In this document: piece after piece, positions 1-12,238 of the stretch
Layout: the number at the start of each line of letters is the position of its first letter
Position numbering within the stretch: position 1 is the stretch's first letter
Assembly: GCA_018268895.1 (NCBI GenBank)
Contig: JAFDVP010000007.1
Span: 558,001 to 622,000 of the forward strand
Reading direction: 5' to 3'
DNA: 64,000 nucleotides
Source of the DNA: Acidobacteriota bacterium
GTDB lineage: Bacteria > Acidobacteriota > Terriglobia > Terriglobales > Acidobacteriaceae
Program-made: the position numbers and the translations under genes
Notes under the pieces: model-generated
What the model was told of the DNA's origin: nothing
The model's input: only the letters and a program-made list of their open reading frames with translations
The model's database searches: none

Positions 1-1
1 G

Positions 2-2485
<2,484 letters not shown>

Positions 2486-3916
2486 ATGGCGACGAAAGTA
2501 CCCATCAACGACCCCATGATCGACCCGCGGACCGGCGAGTACGCGGTCATCGCGCCGGGCCACAACTTCAAGTCGGTCACGCAGAAGATCGCGGGACTGG
2601 TGCTGACGTCGAACACCCCGCTGGGCTGGTTCTTCGGCCTCATGGTGGCGGGCGGCGTAGCGACGCTGGTGGTCATCGCGGTGACCTGGCTCTTCCTGAA
2701 GGGCGTCGGCATCTGGGGCGTCACCATGCCCGGGGCCTGGGGCTTCGCCATTATCAACTTCGTCTGGTGGATCGGTATCGGCCACGCCGGTACGCTGATC
2801 TCGGCGATTCTGCTGCTCTTCAAGCAGACGTGGCGTAACTCGATCAACCGTTTCGCCGAGGCGATGACGATCTTCGCCGTGGTCTGCGCCGGCATGTTCC
2901 CGCTGATCCACGTCGGCCGTCCGTGGCTGGGATACTGGCTCTTCCCGTACCCGAACACGATGAACGTCTGGCCGCAGTGGCGTTCGCCTCTGGCCTGGGA
3001 CGTCTTCGCGGTCTCGACCTACGCGACGATCTCGGTGGTCTTCTGGTACATCGGCATGATCCCGGACTTCGGCACGCTGCGCGACCGCGCACAGCTTCCG
3101 CTGGCCAAGTACTTTTACGGCATCCTCTCACTGGGCTGGCGTGGTTCGACGCGGCACTGGATCCGCTATGAGACGGCCTCGCTGCTTCTGGCTGGTCTCT
3201 CGACGCCGCTGGTGCTCTCGGTACACACGGTCATCAGCTTCGACTTCGCCGTGGCGGCCCTGGCGGGATGGCATACGACCATCTTCCCGCCGTACTTCGT
3301 CGCCGGCGCCGTCTACTCCGGCTTTGCCATGGTGCTCACGCTGGCGATTCCGATCCGGAAGTTCTACCACATGGAAGACCTGGTGACGCTGCGTCACCTG
3401 GACAACATGGCGAAGGTCATGCTCGCGACCGGTTCGATCGTGGCGTACGGCTACGGCATGGAGGTCTTCATGAGCTGGTACTCGGCCAGCCATTGGGAGT
3501 TCTTCATGATGTGGAACCGCATGTTCGGCCCAATGTGGTGGGGCTACTGGATGCTGATCCTGACGAACATCGCGATCCCGCTGACGACACTGTGGAGCCG
3601 CAAGCTGCGCGTCAACGTCGGCTACCTGTTCGTGCTGAGCTTCATCGTCAATATCGGTATGTGGTTTGAGCGCTTCGTCATCGTCGTGACCTCGCTCTAC
3701 CGCGACTATCTCCCCTCAAGCTGGGGAACGTATGTTGCGACGAAGTGGGACTACATGCTCTTCATCGGAACGTGGGGCCTGTTTACCACCCTGTTCCTGC
3801 TGTTTGTGCGCTTCCTCCCGATGATCCCGATGTCGGAGATCAGGATGATGTTGCCGCAGACCAAGATCACCCGCCGCGGACCCGACGCCGAGACGGTCAT
3901 TGAGGAGACCACCTAA
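2486..3916 (+). CDS. actC: Alternative complex III NrfD-like quinone-binding membrane subunit ActC
   Basis: A 476-residue polytopic membrane protein of the NrfD/PsrC family, with about ten hydrophobic segments. In alternative complex III, ActC oxidises menaquinol and hands electrons to the ActB iron-sulfur clusters. The start ATG follows the actB TAA with no gap, and the stop overlaps the actD start by one base (TAATG). After the last membrane segment it ends in a short hydrophilic tail. The assignment rests on operon position between ActB and a DUF3341 protein plus length and topology typical of ActC. Its paralogue ActF lies two genes downstream. Confidence 0.92.
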   Translation: MATKVPINDPMIDPRTGEYAVIAPGHNFKSVTQKIAGLVLTSNTPLGWFFGLMVAGGVATLVVIAVTWLFLKGVGIWGVTMPGAWGFAIINFVWWIGIGHAGTLISAILLLFKQTWRNSINRFAEAMTIFAVVCAGMFPLIHVGRPWLGYWLFPYPNTMNVWPQWRSPLAWDVFAVSTYATISVVFWYIGMIPDFGTLRDRAQLPLAKYFYGILSLGWRGSTRHWIRYETASLLLAGLSTPLVLSVHTVISFDFAVAALAGWHTTIFPPYFVAGAVYSGFAMVLTLAIPIRKFYHMEDLVTLRHLDNMAKVMLATGSIVAYGYGMEVFMSWYSASHWEFFMMWNRMFGPMWWGYWMLILTNIAIPLTTLWSRKLRVNVGYLFVLSFIVNIGMWFERFVIVVTSLYRDYLPSSWGTYVATKWDYMLFIGTWGLFTTLFLLFVRFLPMIPMSEIRMMLPQTKITRRGPDAETVIEETT

Positions 3917-4458
3917 TGCCGCGCAAAGAAGGAATCTACGGCCTGCTGGCGGAGTTCAACACTCCGAGCGAGTTGGTGTATGCGACCGAAGAGGCGCGCG
4001 CCGCAGGGTATCGCCGTATGGAGTGCTATACGCCGTACCCGGTGGAAGAGGCTGCCACGGCGCTCCACTTCCACAAGAACCGTGTCCCGCTGGTCTGCCT
4101 GCTCGGCGGACTGATGGGCGTGACGACCGCCTTCCTGATGCAAACCTGGATCGCGGTCTGGGCCTATCCGCTGAACATCGCGGGGCGTCCCCTGTTCTCG
4201 TGGCCGGCGTTCATCATCCCGGCATATGAGTGGACGATTCTGTTCTCCGGTCTCGCCGCGGGGTTCGGCATGATCGCGTTGAATGGCCTTCCACAGCTCT
4301 ATCATCCGCTGTTCAACGCTCCGAACTTCCGCAACGGAGCGACAACGGACAAGTTTTTCCTGTGTCTCGAAGCGGCCGATCCGCAGTTTTCGCCTACCGG
4401 CACGAGGGCGTTTCTTGAGCAGTTTCACGCGGTCTCCGTAGTCGAGGTGGACCACTAA
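3916..4458 (+). CDS. actD: Alternative complex III subunit ActD (DUF3341 protein)
   Basis: A 180-residue protein of the DUF3341 family. It has a soluble N-terminal part of about 55 residues that includes GYRRMECYTPYP, a typical ActD stretch, followed by two membrane spans (about residues 58-82 and 103-125) and a soluble tail. ActD is an integral-membrane structural subunit without cofactors. Start and stop both overlap the neighbouring genes by a single base (TAATG at each junction), showing tight translational coupling with actC and actE. Confidence 0.9.
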   Translation: MPRKEGIYGLLAEFNTPSELVYATEEARAAGYRRMECYTPYPVEEAATALHFHKNRVPLVCLLGGLMGVTTAFLMQTWIAVWAYPLNIAGRPLFSWPAFIIPAYEWTILFSGLAAGFGMIALNGLPQLYHPLFNAPNFRNGATTDKFFLCLEAADPQFSPTGTRAFLEQFHAVSVVEVDH

Positions 4459-5243
4459 TGCAGGGACCAGGCATGCAGAAGTTCAAACAAATCGCGGCAT
4501 TCGGTGCTACGGCGGCTACATTGGTTCTGGCCGGCTGCCGGCAGGACATGCACGACCAGCCGAAGTTCTTCCCGCAGCGAGGGACGACGTTCTATACCGA
4601 CGGCCGCTCCGTCCGTCCGCAGGTGGCCAATACGGTTGCGCGCAGTCAGGCGCATCCCGACTCCTACTTCGCGACCGGTCTGGTCGACGGCAAGGAAGGC
4701 GATGGACTCCCCTTCGCGGTGACCGCGCAGGTGCTTGAACGCGGCCAGGAGCGGTTCAATGTTTATTGCACGCCCTGCCACTCGCGCGTAGGCAACGGCG
4801 AGGGCATGATTGTGCAGCGCGGCTACGCCAAGGCCGGAGACTTTCATACGGCGCGTCTGCGCACGGCCCCGCTGGGGCACTTCTTTCATGTGATTACGAA
4901 CGGCTACGGCGCGATGCCGGACTACGCCTCCCAGGTGACCCCGGCCGACCGCTGGGCGATCGTCGCCTACATCCGCGCACTGCAACTGAGCCAGAACGCG
5001 CAGCAGGCGGATGTTCCCGCAGGCGCGCACGTTGAGCCGCTCAAGAGTATCGCCGAGAGCGCGGGCATGCCCGCCTCGTTCGCCGAAGCGTGGAATCTGC
5101 CGGGAACGGTAGATTCGGGAACACCGGACGGCCAGCCGTTCGTTCTTCCGTTGCCCGGCGCATCATCGACCTCGACACAAGCAGCACCGGCAGCAACGAA
5201 GCCGCCGGCCAAGCCAACCACCACCGGAGCAACAAAGCAGTAG
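4458..5243 (+). CDS. actE: Alternative complex III lipoprotein monohaem cytochrome c ActE
   Basis: A monohaem cytochrome c that carries electrons from ActB towards the terminal oxidase. The N-terminus is a lipoprotein signal with lipobox LVLAGC (Cys27 from the first ATG), so the protein should be lipid-anchored on the periplasmic face. The haem motif CTPCH is at residues 104-108, and a Met-containing stretch (YGAMPDYA) supplies the likely sixth ligand. The C-terminal 40 residues are low-complexity Ala/Thr/Pro. Two starts are possible: 4458, coupled to the actD stop, or 4473, which is preceded by an AGGGA motif and gives a more conventional signal peptide length. Confidence 0.9.
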   Translation: MQGPGMQKFKQIAAFGATAATLVLAGCRQDMHDQPKFFPQRGTTFYTDGRSVRPQVANTVARSQAHPDSYFATGLVDGKEGDGLPFAVTAQVLERGQERFNVYCTPCHSRVGNGEGMIVQRGYAKAGDFHTARLRTAPLGHFFHVITNGYGAMPDYASQVTPADRWAIVAYIRALQLSQNAQQADVPAGAHVEPLKSIAESAGMPASFAEAWNLPGTVDSGTPDGQPFVLPLPGASSTSTQAAPAATKPPAKPTTTGATKQ

Positions 5244-5276
5244 TCTCGGAAGCTTCCGAATGAAGGCCTGAAACGA

Positions 5277-6608
5277 ATGTCACACGGACACGAACATCAC
5301 GGAGAGGAACACGGCCACGGGCCGAAGGTTCTTCCTGCATCGCTCGCCGCGCCCGAGGAGGCCATCAAGGCCTGGCGGATGCGCCTGCTGATCGTCGGTG
5401 CGCTCGCCGCCATCGTCTCTTTGCTAGCGTTCTCGTGGACCCACGAGGGCCGCAACCATCTGCTGCGCGGCTACCTCCTGGGGTTCATGATCTCCTTCGG
5501 CTTTGCCGGCGGCGGTCTGGCAATGCTGATGCTGCAATACGTCTCTGGCGGCAAGTGGGGCCTTCTGCTGCGTCGCCCGCTGGAGGCGATGTCGCGCACG
5601 CTCAAGCTGGTCGCGGTGCTGGTGATTCCTGTGCTGGTACTGATGAAGCATCTCTACCAGTGGGCTGCTTTCCCGAACGCGGCAGCAACGGCCGAGGCGC
5701 ACGCCAAGGGCCTGATGACCCTGGAGCAGATGCTGACGGCAAACGCCAAGCACGCGATGCTCAGCCCGGCCTCCGCGATCGGGCAGACGATCGTGATCTT
5801 CGGCGTACTCGGTTTCATGGCGTACCTGCTCAACAAGTGGTCGCTGCAACGCGATGCGGACCCCCTGGCGGGCACGCAGGAGAGCTTCGATCGCTGGCGC
5901 ATCAAGTTTGAGAACCTCTCGGGCATCGGCATTCTGATCTACGTGATTCTGCTGACCGACGGCGCGATCCTCTGGATCAAGTCGCTGGACGTCACCTGGT
6001 ACTCGTCCATCTACGGCCTTCAGTTCCTGGTCGGTCAGGGCTACCAGGTGCTGGCGCTTGGCATCCTGTCGGTCGTCCTGCTCTCGCGCTTCCAGCCGAT
6101 GAAGACGCTCTTGCGCGTGACCGAGCAGCACGACCTGGGCAAGTTCCTCTTTGCCTTCGTCATGCTGAACATCTATCTCTGCTTCGCGGAGTTCCTGATC
6201 ATCTGGTCGGGCAACGTGCCGGACGAGATTCCCTGGTACATGGCGCGCATTCAGGGCGGATGGTGGGTCATCTGCTCGCTGGACTTCATCTGCCATTGGC
6301 TGATTCCGTTTGTGCTGCTGCTGTCGCGCGACCTGAAGCGGAACAAGACCAAGATGATCTGGCTGACCTGCTGGATGATCTTCGCCCGCTGCCTGGACAT
6401 GTTCTGGCTGATCGAGCCGAACTTCTCGGATGCGGCTGGCAATCTGCACATTACGAACAACATTGGAATCCTTGCCTACATTACCGTTCCTGTGGCTGTC
6501 CTTTCGGTATGGGGTGCTTTCTACCTGACCGAGTTGATGAAGCGTCCGCTGATGAACGTGAACGACCCGCACCTGGAAGAGATGCTGGAGCCCGAACATG
6601 CCCACTAA
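5277..6608 (+). CDS. actF: Alternative complex III second NrfD-like quinone-binding subunit ActF
   Basis: A 443-residue membrane protein with a His/Glu-rich N-terminus (SHGHEHHGEEHGHG) and about ten membrane spans. ActF is the second NrfD-fold subunit of alternative complex III and is thought to take part in proton translocation. It follows actE after a 33-base gap, and its last 11 bases overlap the next gene. The histidine-rich leader before the first span is often seen in these subunits and could bind metal, but that is inference. Confidence 0.9.
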   Translation: MSHGHEHHGEEHGHGPKVLPASLAAPEEAIKAWRMRLLIVGALAAIVSLLAFSWTHEGRNHLLRGYLLGFMISFGFAGGGLAMLMLQYVSGGKWGLLLRRPLEAMSRTLKLVAVLVIPVLVLMKHLYQWAAFPNAAATAEAHAKGLMTLEQMLTANAKHAMLSPASAIGQTIVIFGVLGFMAYLLNKWSLQRDADPLAGTQESFDRWRIKFENLSGIGILIYVILLTDGAILWIKSLDVTWYSSIYGLQFLVGQGYQVLALGILSVVLLSRFQPMKTLLRVTEQHDLGKFLFAFVMLNIYLCFAEFLIIWSGNVPDEIPWYMARIQGGWWVICSLDFICHWLIPFVLLLSRDLKRNKTKMIWLTCWMIFARCLDMFWLIEPNFSDAAGNLHITNNIGILAYITVPVAVLSVWGAFYLTELMKRPLMNVNDPHLEEMLEPEHAH

Positions 6609-7260
6609 CGATCACGATCTGAAACACGACCCCCACGCCCATACGCCGGAAGAACCTGGCTACGAGGTATCGGACGTCAACGTCAACGGGGTCATCGTCT
6701 TTGTCACCGGTCTATTCGGCTTTCTGGCGGTCTTCTTCGTCGTCTGCTTTGTGCTGGGCAAGCTGATCAACGGAACGCTGATCAAGTCCGACGGCCCGGT
6801 GGACAAGTGGCACCAGCTTGCAGGCGTGAAGACGACGCGCGAGCGCGAGAATCTGACCACCAATCCCGATATGGAGCAGAGGGTCCTGCAGCAGGTGTCG
6901 AAGACCTTCCCGGAGCCCCGTCTCGACATGGACGACGGCAATCAGGCGACGGCCGACCTCCACTCCCGCGAAGACCTGATGCTCGATTACTACTCGTCGA
7001 CACCGGGCCAGGACGCGATCCGCATCCCGATCAGCCGCGCGATGGAGCTGATTGCCCAGCGCGGCCTTCCGGTTCACGCCGAGCCTGCCGGCAGCGGCAC
7101 GCTGATGGCGGGAGAAGAAGAGCCTGTGGTGCAGGCCCCTCTGACCGACGGATTCGCAAGAACGGGATACGAGCAGCAGGTGATCGAAGCCCGCAAGCAG
7201 AAGATGGACTTCGGCAAGGCCCAGGAATCGGAACACGCTGCATTGGTTCCTGTGAAGTAA
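6598..7260 (+). CDS. Membrane-anchored protein of unknown role inside the ACIII-oxidase operon
   Basis: A 220-residue protein with one membrane span at about residues 33-54, after a His/Asp-rich N-terminus (HDLKHDPHAHTPEE), and a soluble periplasm-facing domain containing DYYSSTPGQDAIRIPISRAM. That motif, with the following ELIAQRGLP, is reminiscent of a conserved domain found beside alternative complex III genes. The RIPISRAMELIAQ region recurs in proteins next to caa3 oxidases. It overlaps actF by 11 bases and is followed closely by the SCO gene, so it is very likely co-expressed with, and possibly a subunit of, the ACIII-oxidase assembly. There is no haem, Fe-S or copper motif. Confidence 0.75.
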   Translation: MPTNDHDLKHDPHAHTPEEPGYEVSDVNVNGVIVFVTGLFGFLAVFFVVCFVLGKLINGTLIKSDGPVDKWHQLAGVKTTRERENLTTNPDMEQRVLQQVSKTFPEPRLDMDDGNQATADLHSREDLMLDYYSSTPGQDAIRIPISRAMELIAQRGLPVHAEPAGSGTLMAGEEEPVVQAPLTDGFARTGYEQQVIEARKQKMDFGKAQESEHAALVPVK

Positions 7261-7267
7261 GAAATAA

Positions 7268-8194
7268 ATGCGGCAAGGGTTGAAGATGAGCGATTCGATC
7301 ACAATTCGGAGAATGGCAGGAAGAGCGGCGAAAGCTGCCCTGGCCTGCGCTGTCTTGTGTGCTCCTCTGTTTGCGCAGGTCGCAGGTTACGGTGACAAGC
7401 AGACGGGCGAGAACTCCGGCGACCAGCTACCGCAGGTGCTGCAGCGCGTCGGCGTAACGCAGAAGCTGAATCAGCCGCTTCCTCTTGATGCCGAGTTTCT
7501 GGATGAGACGGGCAAGACGGTCAGGCTGGGAGACTACTTTGGAAAGCGTCCCGCGATCGTGACGCTGGTCTACTTCAACTGTCCGATGCTGTGCTCGGAG
7601 GAGATGGACGGTCTTGCCAGCGCACTGGAGATGGTGAAGCTGACGCCGGGCAAGGACTTCGACGTCATCGTCGTCTCGATCGACCCGAGTGATACGCCCG
7701 AGGCCGCCGCTAAGAAGAAGGAGTTCTACCTGAAGCGCTATGGGCGGCCGGAGACGGCGGCCGGGTGGCACTACCTGACCGGGCAGCGTCCTTCGATCGA
7801 CCAGGTAACGGAAGCGGTTGGCTTTGGCTATGTGCGCGTTCCGGGGCCGGACGGCAAGCTGACGCAGTTCGCCCACGCCAGCTCGATTGAGATTGCGACG
7901 ACCGACGGCAAGCTGGCGCAGTACTACCTCGGCGTGGAGTACTCGCCGAAGGACATTCTGCTGGGGCTGATTGAGGCCTCGGACAACAAGATTGGATCTC
8001 CGGTAGCGAACATCCTGACCTATTGCTATCACTACGACCCGCACGCCAATAAACACTCGCTGCGGATCGCCCGCGTTGTGCAACTGGGCGGTATGGTCAC
8101 GATGGCGGGTCTGGGAGGCTTTATCTTCCTGATGTTCCGCAAGGACGCGAAGCTCGGACGAGACCACGATTTGACGAAGAAAGAGAATGGATAA
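7268..8194 (+). CDS. SCO1/SenC-family copper chaperone for cytochrome oxidase
   Basis: A thioredoxin-fold protein that delivers copper to the CuA site of cytochrome oxidase subunit II. The copper-binding signature is intact: NCPMLCSEE gives Cys105 and Cys109, and FAHASS gives His203 (numbering from the first ATG). It has an N-terminal signal-like segment (about residues 18-37) and, unusually for SCO proteins, a second hydrophobic segment at the C-terminus (about residues 272-295) followed by a charged tail, so the domain may be anchored at that end. An alternative start at 7286 has an AAGGG motif eight bases upstream and is equally plausible. It sits directly before coxB. Confidence 0.88.
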   Translation: MRQGLKMSDSITIRRMAGRAAKAALACAVLCAPLFAQVAGYGDKQTGENSGDQLPQVLQRVGVTQKLNQPLPLDAEFLDETGKTVRLGDYFGKRPAIVTLVYFNCPMLCSEEMDGLASALEMVKLTPGKDFDVIVVSIDPSDTPEAAAKKKEFYLKRYGRPETAAGWHYLTGQRPSIDQVTEAVGFGYVRVPGPDGKLTQFAHASSIEIATTDGKLAQYYLGVEYSPKDILLGLIEASDNKIGSPVANILTYCYHYDPHANKHSLRIARVVQLGGMVTMAGLGGFIFLMFRKDAKLGRDHDLTKKENG

Positions 8195-8203
8195 AGGGTA
8201 ACG

Positions 8204-9250
8204 ATGCATATCAGTCCCGTACTGTGGCAATTCCTGATGAAGTGGCTGACGAACTCCGCGCTGTTTCCGCGCGAGGCGTCTACGATCGCGCCGTATGCCG
8301 ACGCGCTCTACTTCTTTCTCCTGTTGATTACGGTTGTCGGCCTCGCGCTGGTGGGTACGCTTGTCTTCGGCTTTGCACTGCGGTATCGCAAGGACCGCAA
8401 CCCCGTTGCAACGCAGGTGGAAGGCTCGACCCTGCTTGAGGCGACGTGGACGATCATTCCGTTGGCACTGTTCCTCATCGTCTTCGTGTGGGGCGCTCTG
8501 CTGTACTTCCGCATCTACAACCCGCCGCCCAATGCGATGAACATCTATGTCGTCGGCAAGCAGTGGATGTGGAAGGCCGAGCATCCAGGCGGACAGCATG
8601 AGATCAACGCGCTGCACGTTCCTACGGGGCAGCCCGTTCAGTTGACGATGATCTCGCAGGACGTCTTCCACAGCTTCTCGATCCCGGACTTCCGCGTGAA
8701 GCGCGAGGTCATCCCGGGCCGCTACTCAACGGTGTGGTTTGAGGCGACGACGCCGGGAACGTACCACATCTTCTGCACGCAGTACTGCGGCACGAACCAC
8801 TCGGCGATGATCGGCGAGGTCACGGTGCTGACGCCCGAGGACTACAAGAAGTGGACGGAGGGCTCGACCAGCGGCATGTCGCTGGCTCAGAACGGCGAAC
8901 GACTCTTTGCCAGCATGGGCTGCAATGCCTGCCACTCCGGCAACGCGGCTGCTCGCGGACCGAGTCTTGCTGGCGTCTATGGATCGAAGCTGAAGCTGGC
9001 GAACGGGTCTGAGGTTCTCGTCAACGAGGCCTATCTCCGCGATGCGATTCTGAATCCTTCGCAGCACGTTACGGCGGGCTATGCCCCCATCATGCCCACC
9101 TACCAGGGGCAGATCAGCGAAGAGGGTCTGATCGATCTGGTGGAGTATCTGAAGTCCCTGAAAACCAACTATCGTGTCCAGCAGACGCTGACCACGTCGG
9201 AGTCGAATAACCAGGCGGCTCCCGCAACACCAGAGGTGGTGAAACCATGA
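8204..9250 (+). CDS. coxB: Cytochrome c oxidase subunit II with fused cytochrome c domain (caa3 type)
   Basis: Subunit II of an aa3-type terminal oxidase, 348 residues. It has two membrane spans (about 33-58 and 83-103), then a cupredoxin domain with CuA ligands His156, Cys191, Cys195, His199 and Met202 ([13 protein letters not shown]). The usual Glu between the cysteines is Gln, which should be tolerated because that residue binds through its backbone. A C-terminal cytochrome c domain carries CNACH at residues 240-244 with a candidate axial Met near PIMPTY. Fusion of CuA and haem c defines a caa3 enzyme. The stop overlaps the coxA start (ATGA). Confidence 0.95.
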   Translation: MHISPVLWQFLMKWLTNSALFPREASTIAPYADALYFFLLLITVVGLALVGTLVFGFALRYRKDRNPVATQVEGSTLLEATWTIIPLALFLIVFVWGALLYFRIYNPPPNAMNIYVVGKQWMWKAEHPGGQHEINALHVPTGQPVQLTMISQDVFHSFSIPDFRVKREVIPGRYSTVWFEATTPGTYHIFCTQYCGTNHSAMIGEVTVLTPEDYKKWTEGSTSGMSLAQNGERLFASMGCNACHSGNAAARGPSLAGVYGSKLKLANGSEVLVNEAYLRDAILNPSQHVTAGYAPIMPTYQGQISEEGLIDLVEYLKSLKTNYRVQQTLTTSESNNQAAPATPEVVKP

Positions 9251-10920
9251 GCGCAACCAGTTCAACCATCGTCAATCTCCCTGACCAGAAGACGGCCACG
9301 CTTCCGAAGAAGAACTATATCAATGCGGAAGACGGTCTGCTGAGCTGGCTGCTCACGGGCGATCACAAGCGTATCGCGATGCTGTACCTGGTCTCGATCA
9401 CGTTCTTCTTCTTTATCGGCGGCGCGTTCGCCGGCCTGATCCGACTGGAGTTGCTGACGCCGCAGCCCGATCTGGTGGCTTCGGACACGTACAACAAGCT
9501 CTTCTCCATGCACGGCATCATCATGGTCTTCCTGTTCCTGGTGCCCTCGGTGCCGGCGACCATCGGAAACTTCGTGATCCCGATCATGATCGGCGCCAAG
9601 GACCTTGCGTTCCCGAAGGTCAATTTGCTGAGCTGGTACCTGTACATGATCGGCGGCCTGTTCACGATGGCTGCGCTGGTGCTTGGCGGAGTCGATACCG
9701 GATGGACCTTCACCACGCCGCTCTCGACCCACTACCTGAACACGCATGTGGTCACGGCGGGTCTGGGAGTCTTCATCATCGGGTTCTCGTCGATCTTTAC
9801 CGGCCTGAACTTCATCGTCACGATCCACCGCATGCGCGCTCCGGGCATGACCTGGTTCCGCTTGCCGCTGTTCGTCTGGTCGAACTATGCGGCCTCGATC
9901 CTGATGGTGCTGGGAACCCCGGTTCTGGCGATCACGCTGGTGCTCGTGGTGCTTGAGCGCACGATCCACATCGGCGTCTTCGACCCGACGCTGGGCGGCG
10001 ACCCTCTACTCTTCCAGCATCTCTTCTGGTTCTACTCGCACCCTGCCGTGTACATCATGATTCTTCCCGGCATGGGCGTCATCTCGGAGATCATCTCGAC
10101 CTTCAGCCGCAAGCGCGTCTTCGGCTACTCGGCGGTTGCGTTCTCCTCGGTGGCGATTGCGATCTTCGGCTTCTTCGTCTGGGCGCACCACATGTTCATC
10201 ATGGGCGTGTCGAACTACTCGGCGCTGGTCTTCTCGCTGCTGACCATGCTCGTTGCGGTTCCTTCTGCGATCAAGGTCTTCAACTGGTCGTTCACCATGC
10301 AGAAGGGCTCGATCACCTTCGAGACCCCGATGATGTATGCCTTCGGCTTCCTCGGCCTGTTCACCATCGGCGGCATGACGGGCGTCTTCCTCGGCGCTCT
10401 GGGCATGGACATCCATCTGACCGAGACCTACTTCATCGTGGCGCACTTCCACTTCGTGATGGTGGGAGGCATGCTGATGGCGTTCCTCGCAGGCGTCCAC
10501 TTCTGGTGGCCGAAGATGACGGGCCGCATGTATCCGGAGTCGCTGTCGAAGCTGGCTGCGGTGACGACCTTCATCGGCTTCAACCTGACCTTCCTGCCGC
10601 AGTTCATCCTGGGCTACCTCGGCATGCCGCGCCGGTATCACTCGTATCCGCCGGAGTTCCAGGTGCTGAACGTACTCTCGACCGCAGGAGCGACGGTGCT
10701 TGGCATTGGCTACATGCTCCCGATGATCTACCTGGCCTGGTCGCTGAAGTATGGCGCGATCGCGGGCAACAATCCCTGGCAGGCGACGGGCCTCGAGTGG
10801 CAGATTCAGTCGCCGCCGCTGACCGAGAACTTTGTTGAAACGCCCGTGATCGACTACGAGGCTTACGACTACGAGTGGCTTGCCCACAAGACGGAACAAG
10901 AGGTGACGACCGTTGGATAA
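9247..10920 (+). CDS. coxA: Cytochrome c oxidase subunit I, A2-type haem-copper oxidase
   Basis: The catalytic subunit that reduces O2 at the haem a3-CuB centre and pumps protons; 557 residues with twelve spans expected. Ligands visible are His89 (FSMHG, low-spin haem), His265 and Tyr269 (cross-linked CuB His-Tyr pair), His314/His315 (WAHHMF, CuB) and His400/His402 (AHFHF, haems). The segment WFYSHPAVY has YS in place of the GHPEV glutamate, the published signature of the A2 subfamily, in which a helix VI Tyr-Ser pair replaces the D-channel glutamate. It overlaps coxB by 4 bases and coxC by 8 bases. Confidence 0.96.
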   Translation: MSATSSTIVNLPDQKTATLPKKNYINAEDGLLSWLLTGDHKRIAMLYLVSITFFFFIGGAFAGLIRLELLTPQPDLVASDTYNKLFSMHGIIMVFLFLVPSVPATIGNFVIPIMIGAKDLAFPKVNLLSWYLYMIGGLFTMAALVLGGVDTGWTFTTPLSTHYLNTHVVTAGLGVFIIGFSSIFTGLNFIVTIHRMRAPGMTWFRLPLFVWSNYAASILMVLGTPVLAITLVLVVLERTIHIGVFDPTLGGDPLLFQHLFWFYSHPAVYIMILPGMGVISEIISTFSRKRVFGYSAVAFSSVAIAIFGFFVWAHHMFIMGVSNYSALVFSLLTMLVAVPSAIKVFNWSFTMQKGSITFETPMMYAFGFLGLFTIGGMTGVFLGALGMDIHLTETYFIVAHFHFVMVGGMLMAFLAGVHFWWPKMTGRMYPESLSKLAAVTTFIGFNLTFLPQFILGYLGMPRRYHSYPPEFQVLNVLSTAGATVLGIGYMLPMIYLAWSLKYGAIAGNNPWQATGLEWQIQSPPLTENFVETPVIDYEAYDYEWLAHKTEQEVTTVG

Positions 10921-11659
10921 CGCGATCGCAGTAGCATCCGATACTCACGCAGAGGAGCATCACCACGCCGCTCTGCCGCAACTCCGTCACCACTTCGAGA
11001 CGGAGGAGCAGCAGCGCGAGGCCGGGACGTTCGGCATGTGGCTGTTCCTGCTGACGGAAATCATGTTCTTCGGCGGAATGTTTTTCGCCTATCTGCTGTA
11101 CCGCAACTGGTACTACGATGCCTTCGTCGTGGCCTCGAACCAGCTCAGCATTCCGCTGGGAGGCACCAATACCGCGGTGCTGATTACGTCGGGCTTCTTC
11201 ATGGCGCTCGGCGTGTGGGCGGCCGAGGTGCGCAAGAAGGGCCTGCTGGTGCTCTTCCTGGTTCTCACGATCGCCTTCGGCGCGGTCTTCCTTGGCATTA
11301 AATATGTCGAGTACCACGAGAAGTGGGAGAAGCATCACGTCCCCGGCGCGAGCTTCGACATCAAAGAGTTCGTCAATCCCCATGCGTATGGTCTGAATGA
11401 GAAGCCGCTGCCTCCGGATATGGCGCAGAAGACGCAGATCTTCTTCTCGCTCTACTTCGCGATGACCGGCATGCACGCGCTGCACATGATCATCGGTATC
11501 GGGCTGCTGTTCTGGCTTCTGGCCAGGGCGCAGCGAGGAGACTTCAGCTCGGGGTATGTGGCGCCGATAGAAAACTTCGGGTTGTACTGGCACTTTGTCG
11601 ATATTGTGTGGCTGTTCCTGTTCCCGCTGCTATATCTCATCAACCGCCATCCCGTTTAG
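10913..11659 (+). CDS. coxC: Cytochrome c oxidase subunit III
   Basis: A haem-copper oxidase subunit III homologue of 248 residues, with the core beginning [20 protein letters not shown], five main hydrophobic spans and the conserved [12 protein letters not shown] and [18 protein letters not shown] segments. It stabilises subunit I and its proton uptake. The start is TTG at 10913, inside the end of coxA (8-base overlap), preceded by a GAGGTGA-like ribosome binding site within coxA. The N-terminal 35 residues are hydrophilic and His/Glu-rich. Confidence 0.94.
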   Translation: MDNAIAVASDTHAEEHHHAALPQLRHHFETEEQQREAGTFGMWLFLLTEIMFFGGMFFAYLLYRNWYYDAFVVASNQLSIPLGGTNTAVLITSGFFMALGVWAAEVRKKGLLVLFLVLTIAFGAVFLGIKYVEYHEKWEKHHVPGASFDIKEFVNPHAYGLNEKPLPPDMAQKTQIFFSLYFAMTGMHALHMIIGIGLLFWLLARAQRGDFSSGYVAPIENFGLYWHFVDIVWLFLFPLLYLINRHPV

Positions 11660-11707
11660 CCAGAGAAGCGCGCAGCCGCTCGACGGCTGCGGAGGAGAAG
11701 AGAACAA

Positions 11708-12046
11708 GTGTCTGAACATATTCACGATCCCGCAAACATCACCAACCCGGAGCACGCGGACCATCACATCGTCTCGCCGCTCCAGTACACCTATGTGTTT
11801 GTCGCGCTTCTGGTGGGGACCATCCTTACGGTGGTTGCAGCCAAGATCGAACTGGGGATCTTCAACCCGATCGTGGCGCTGGCCATTGCATGCACCAAGG
11901 CAGTGATCGTCATCCTGTTCTTCATGCACGTCTATTATCAGTCGAAGCTCATCAAGCTCACCGTCGCATCGGGCTTCCTGACCTTCCTGATCCTGATCAC
12001 CATGACGCTGAGCGACTACATCACGCGCGCATGGGGACTCTGGTAA
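11708..12046 (+). CDS. Cytochrome c oxidase subunit IV (small prokaryotic subunit)
   Basis: A 112-residue protein with three hydrophobic spans after a His-rich N-terminus (EHADHHIVSPLQYTYVF). Its size, three-span topology and position after subunit III match the prokaryotic COX4 family found in caa3 and bo3 oxidases. The start is GTG at 11708, with GGAGGAGAAG lying 7-16 bases upstream. It is the last gene of the respiratory operon and is followed by a strong terminator. Confidence 0.88.
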   Translation: MSEHIHDPANITNPEHADHHIVSPLQYTYVFVALLVGTILTVVAAKIELGIFNPIVALAIACTKAVIVILFFMHVYYQSKLIKLTVASGFLTFLILITMTLSDYITRAWGLW

Positions 12047-12069
12047 GAGAGTTTTTGTTTCAAACGATA

Positions 12070-12096
12070 ATGCGGCCCTCGGGCCGCATCTTTTTT
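12070..12096 (+). terminator. Rho-independent terminator of the respiratory operon
   Basis: A perfect stem of ATGCGGCCC with GGGCCGCAT around a TC centre (effectively eight pairs with a four-base loop) is followed at once by C and six Ts. It lies 24 bases after the subunit IV stop and closes the act-cox operon. Confidence 0.85.
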
Positions 12097-12238
12097 GGTC
12101 GCTTTGTGACGTGTATATCCTCTTCGGGTTGCTGCTCCCGTTGGTCGCTGGAAGAATTCTCACGCCAGCGAGAGGCCCAGGGCAAAGCCGGTATAGAAGT
12201 CACGAAGTGGCCGCCGCACGAGCAGGGCGTACTCTGGC

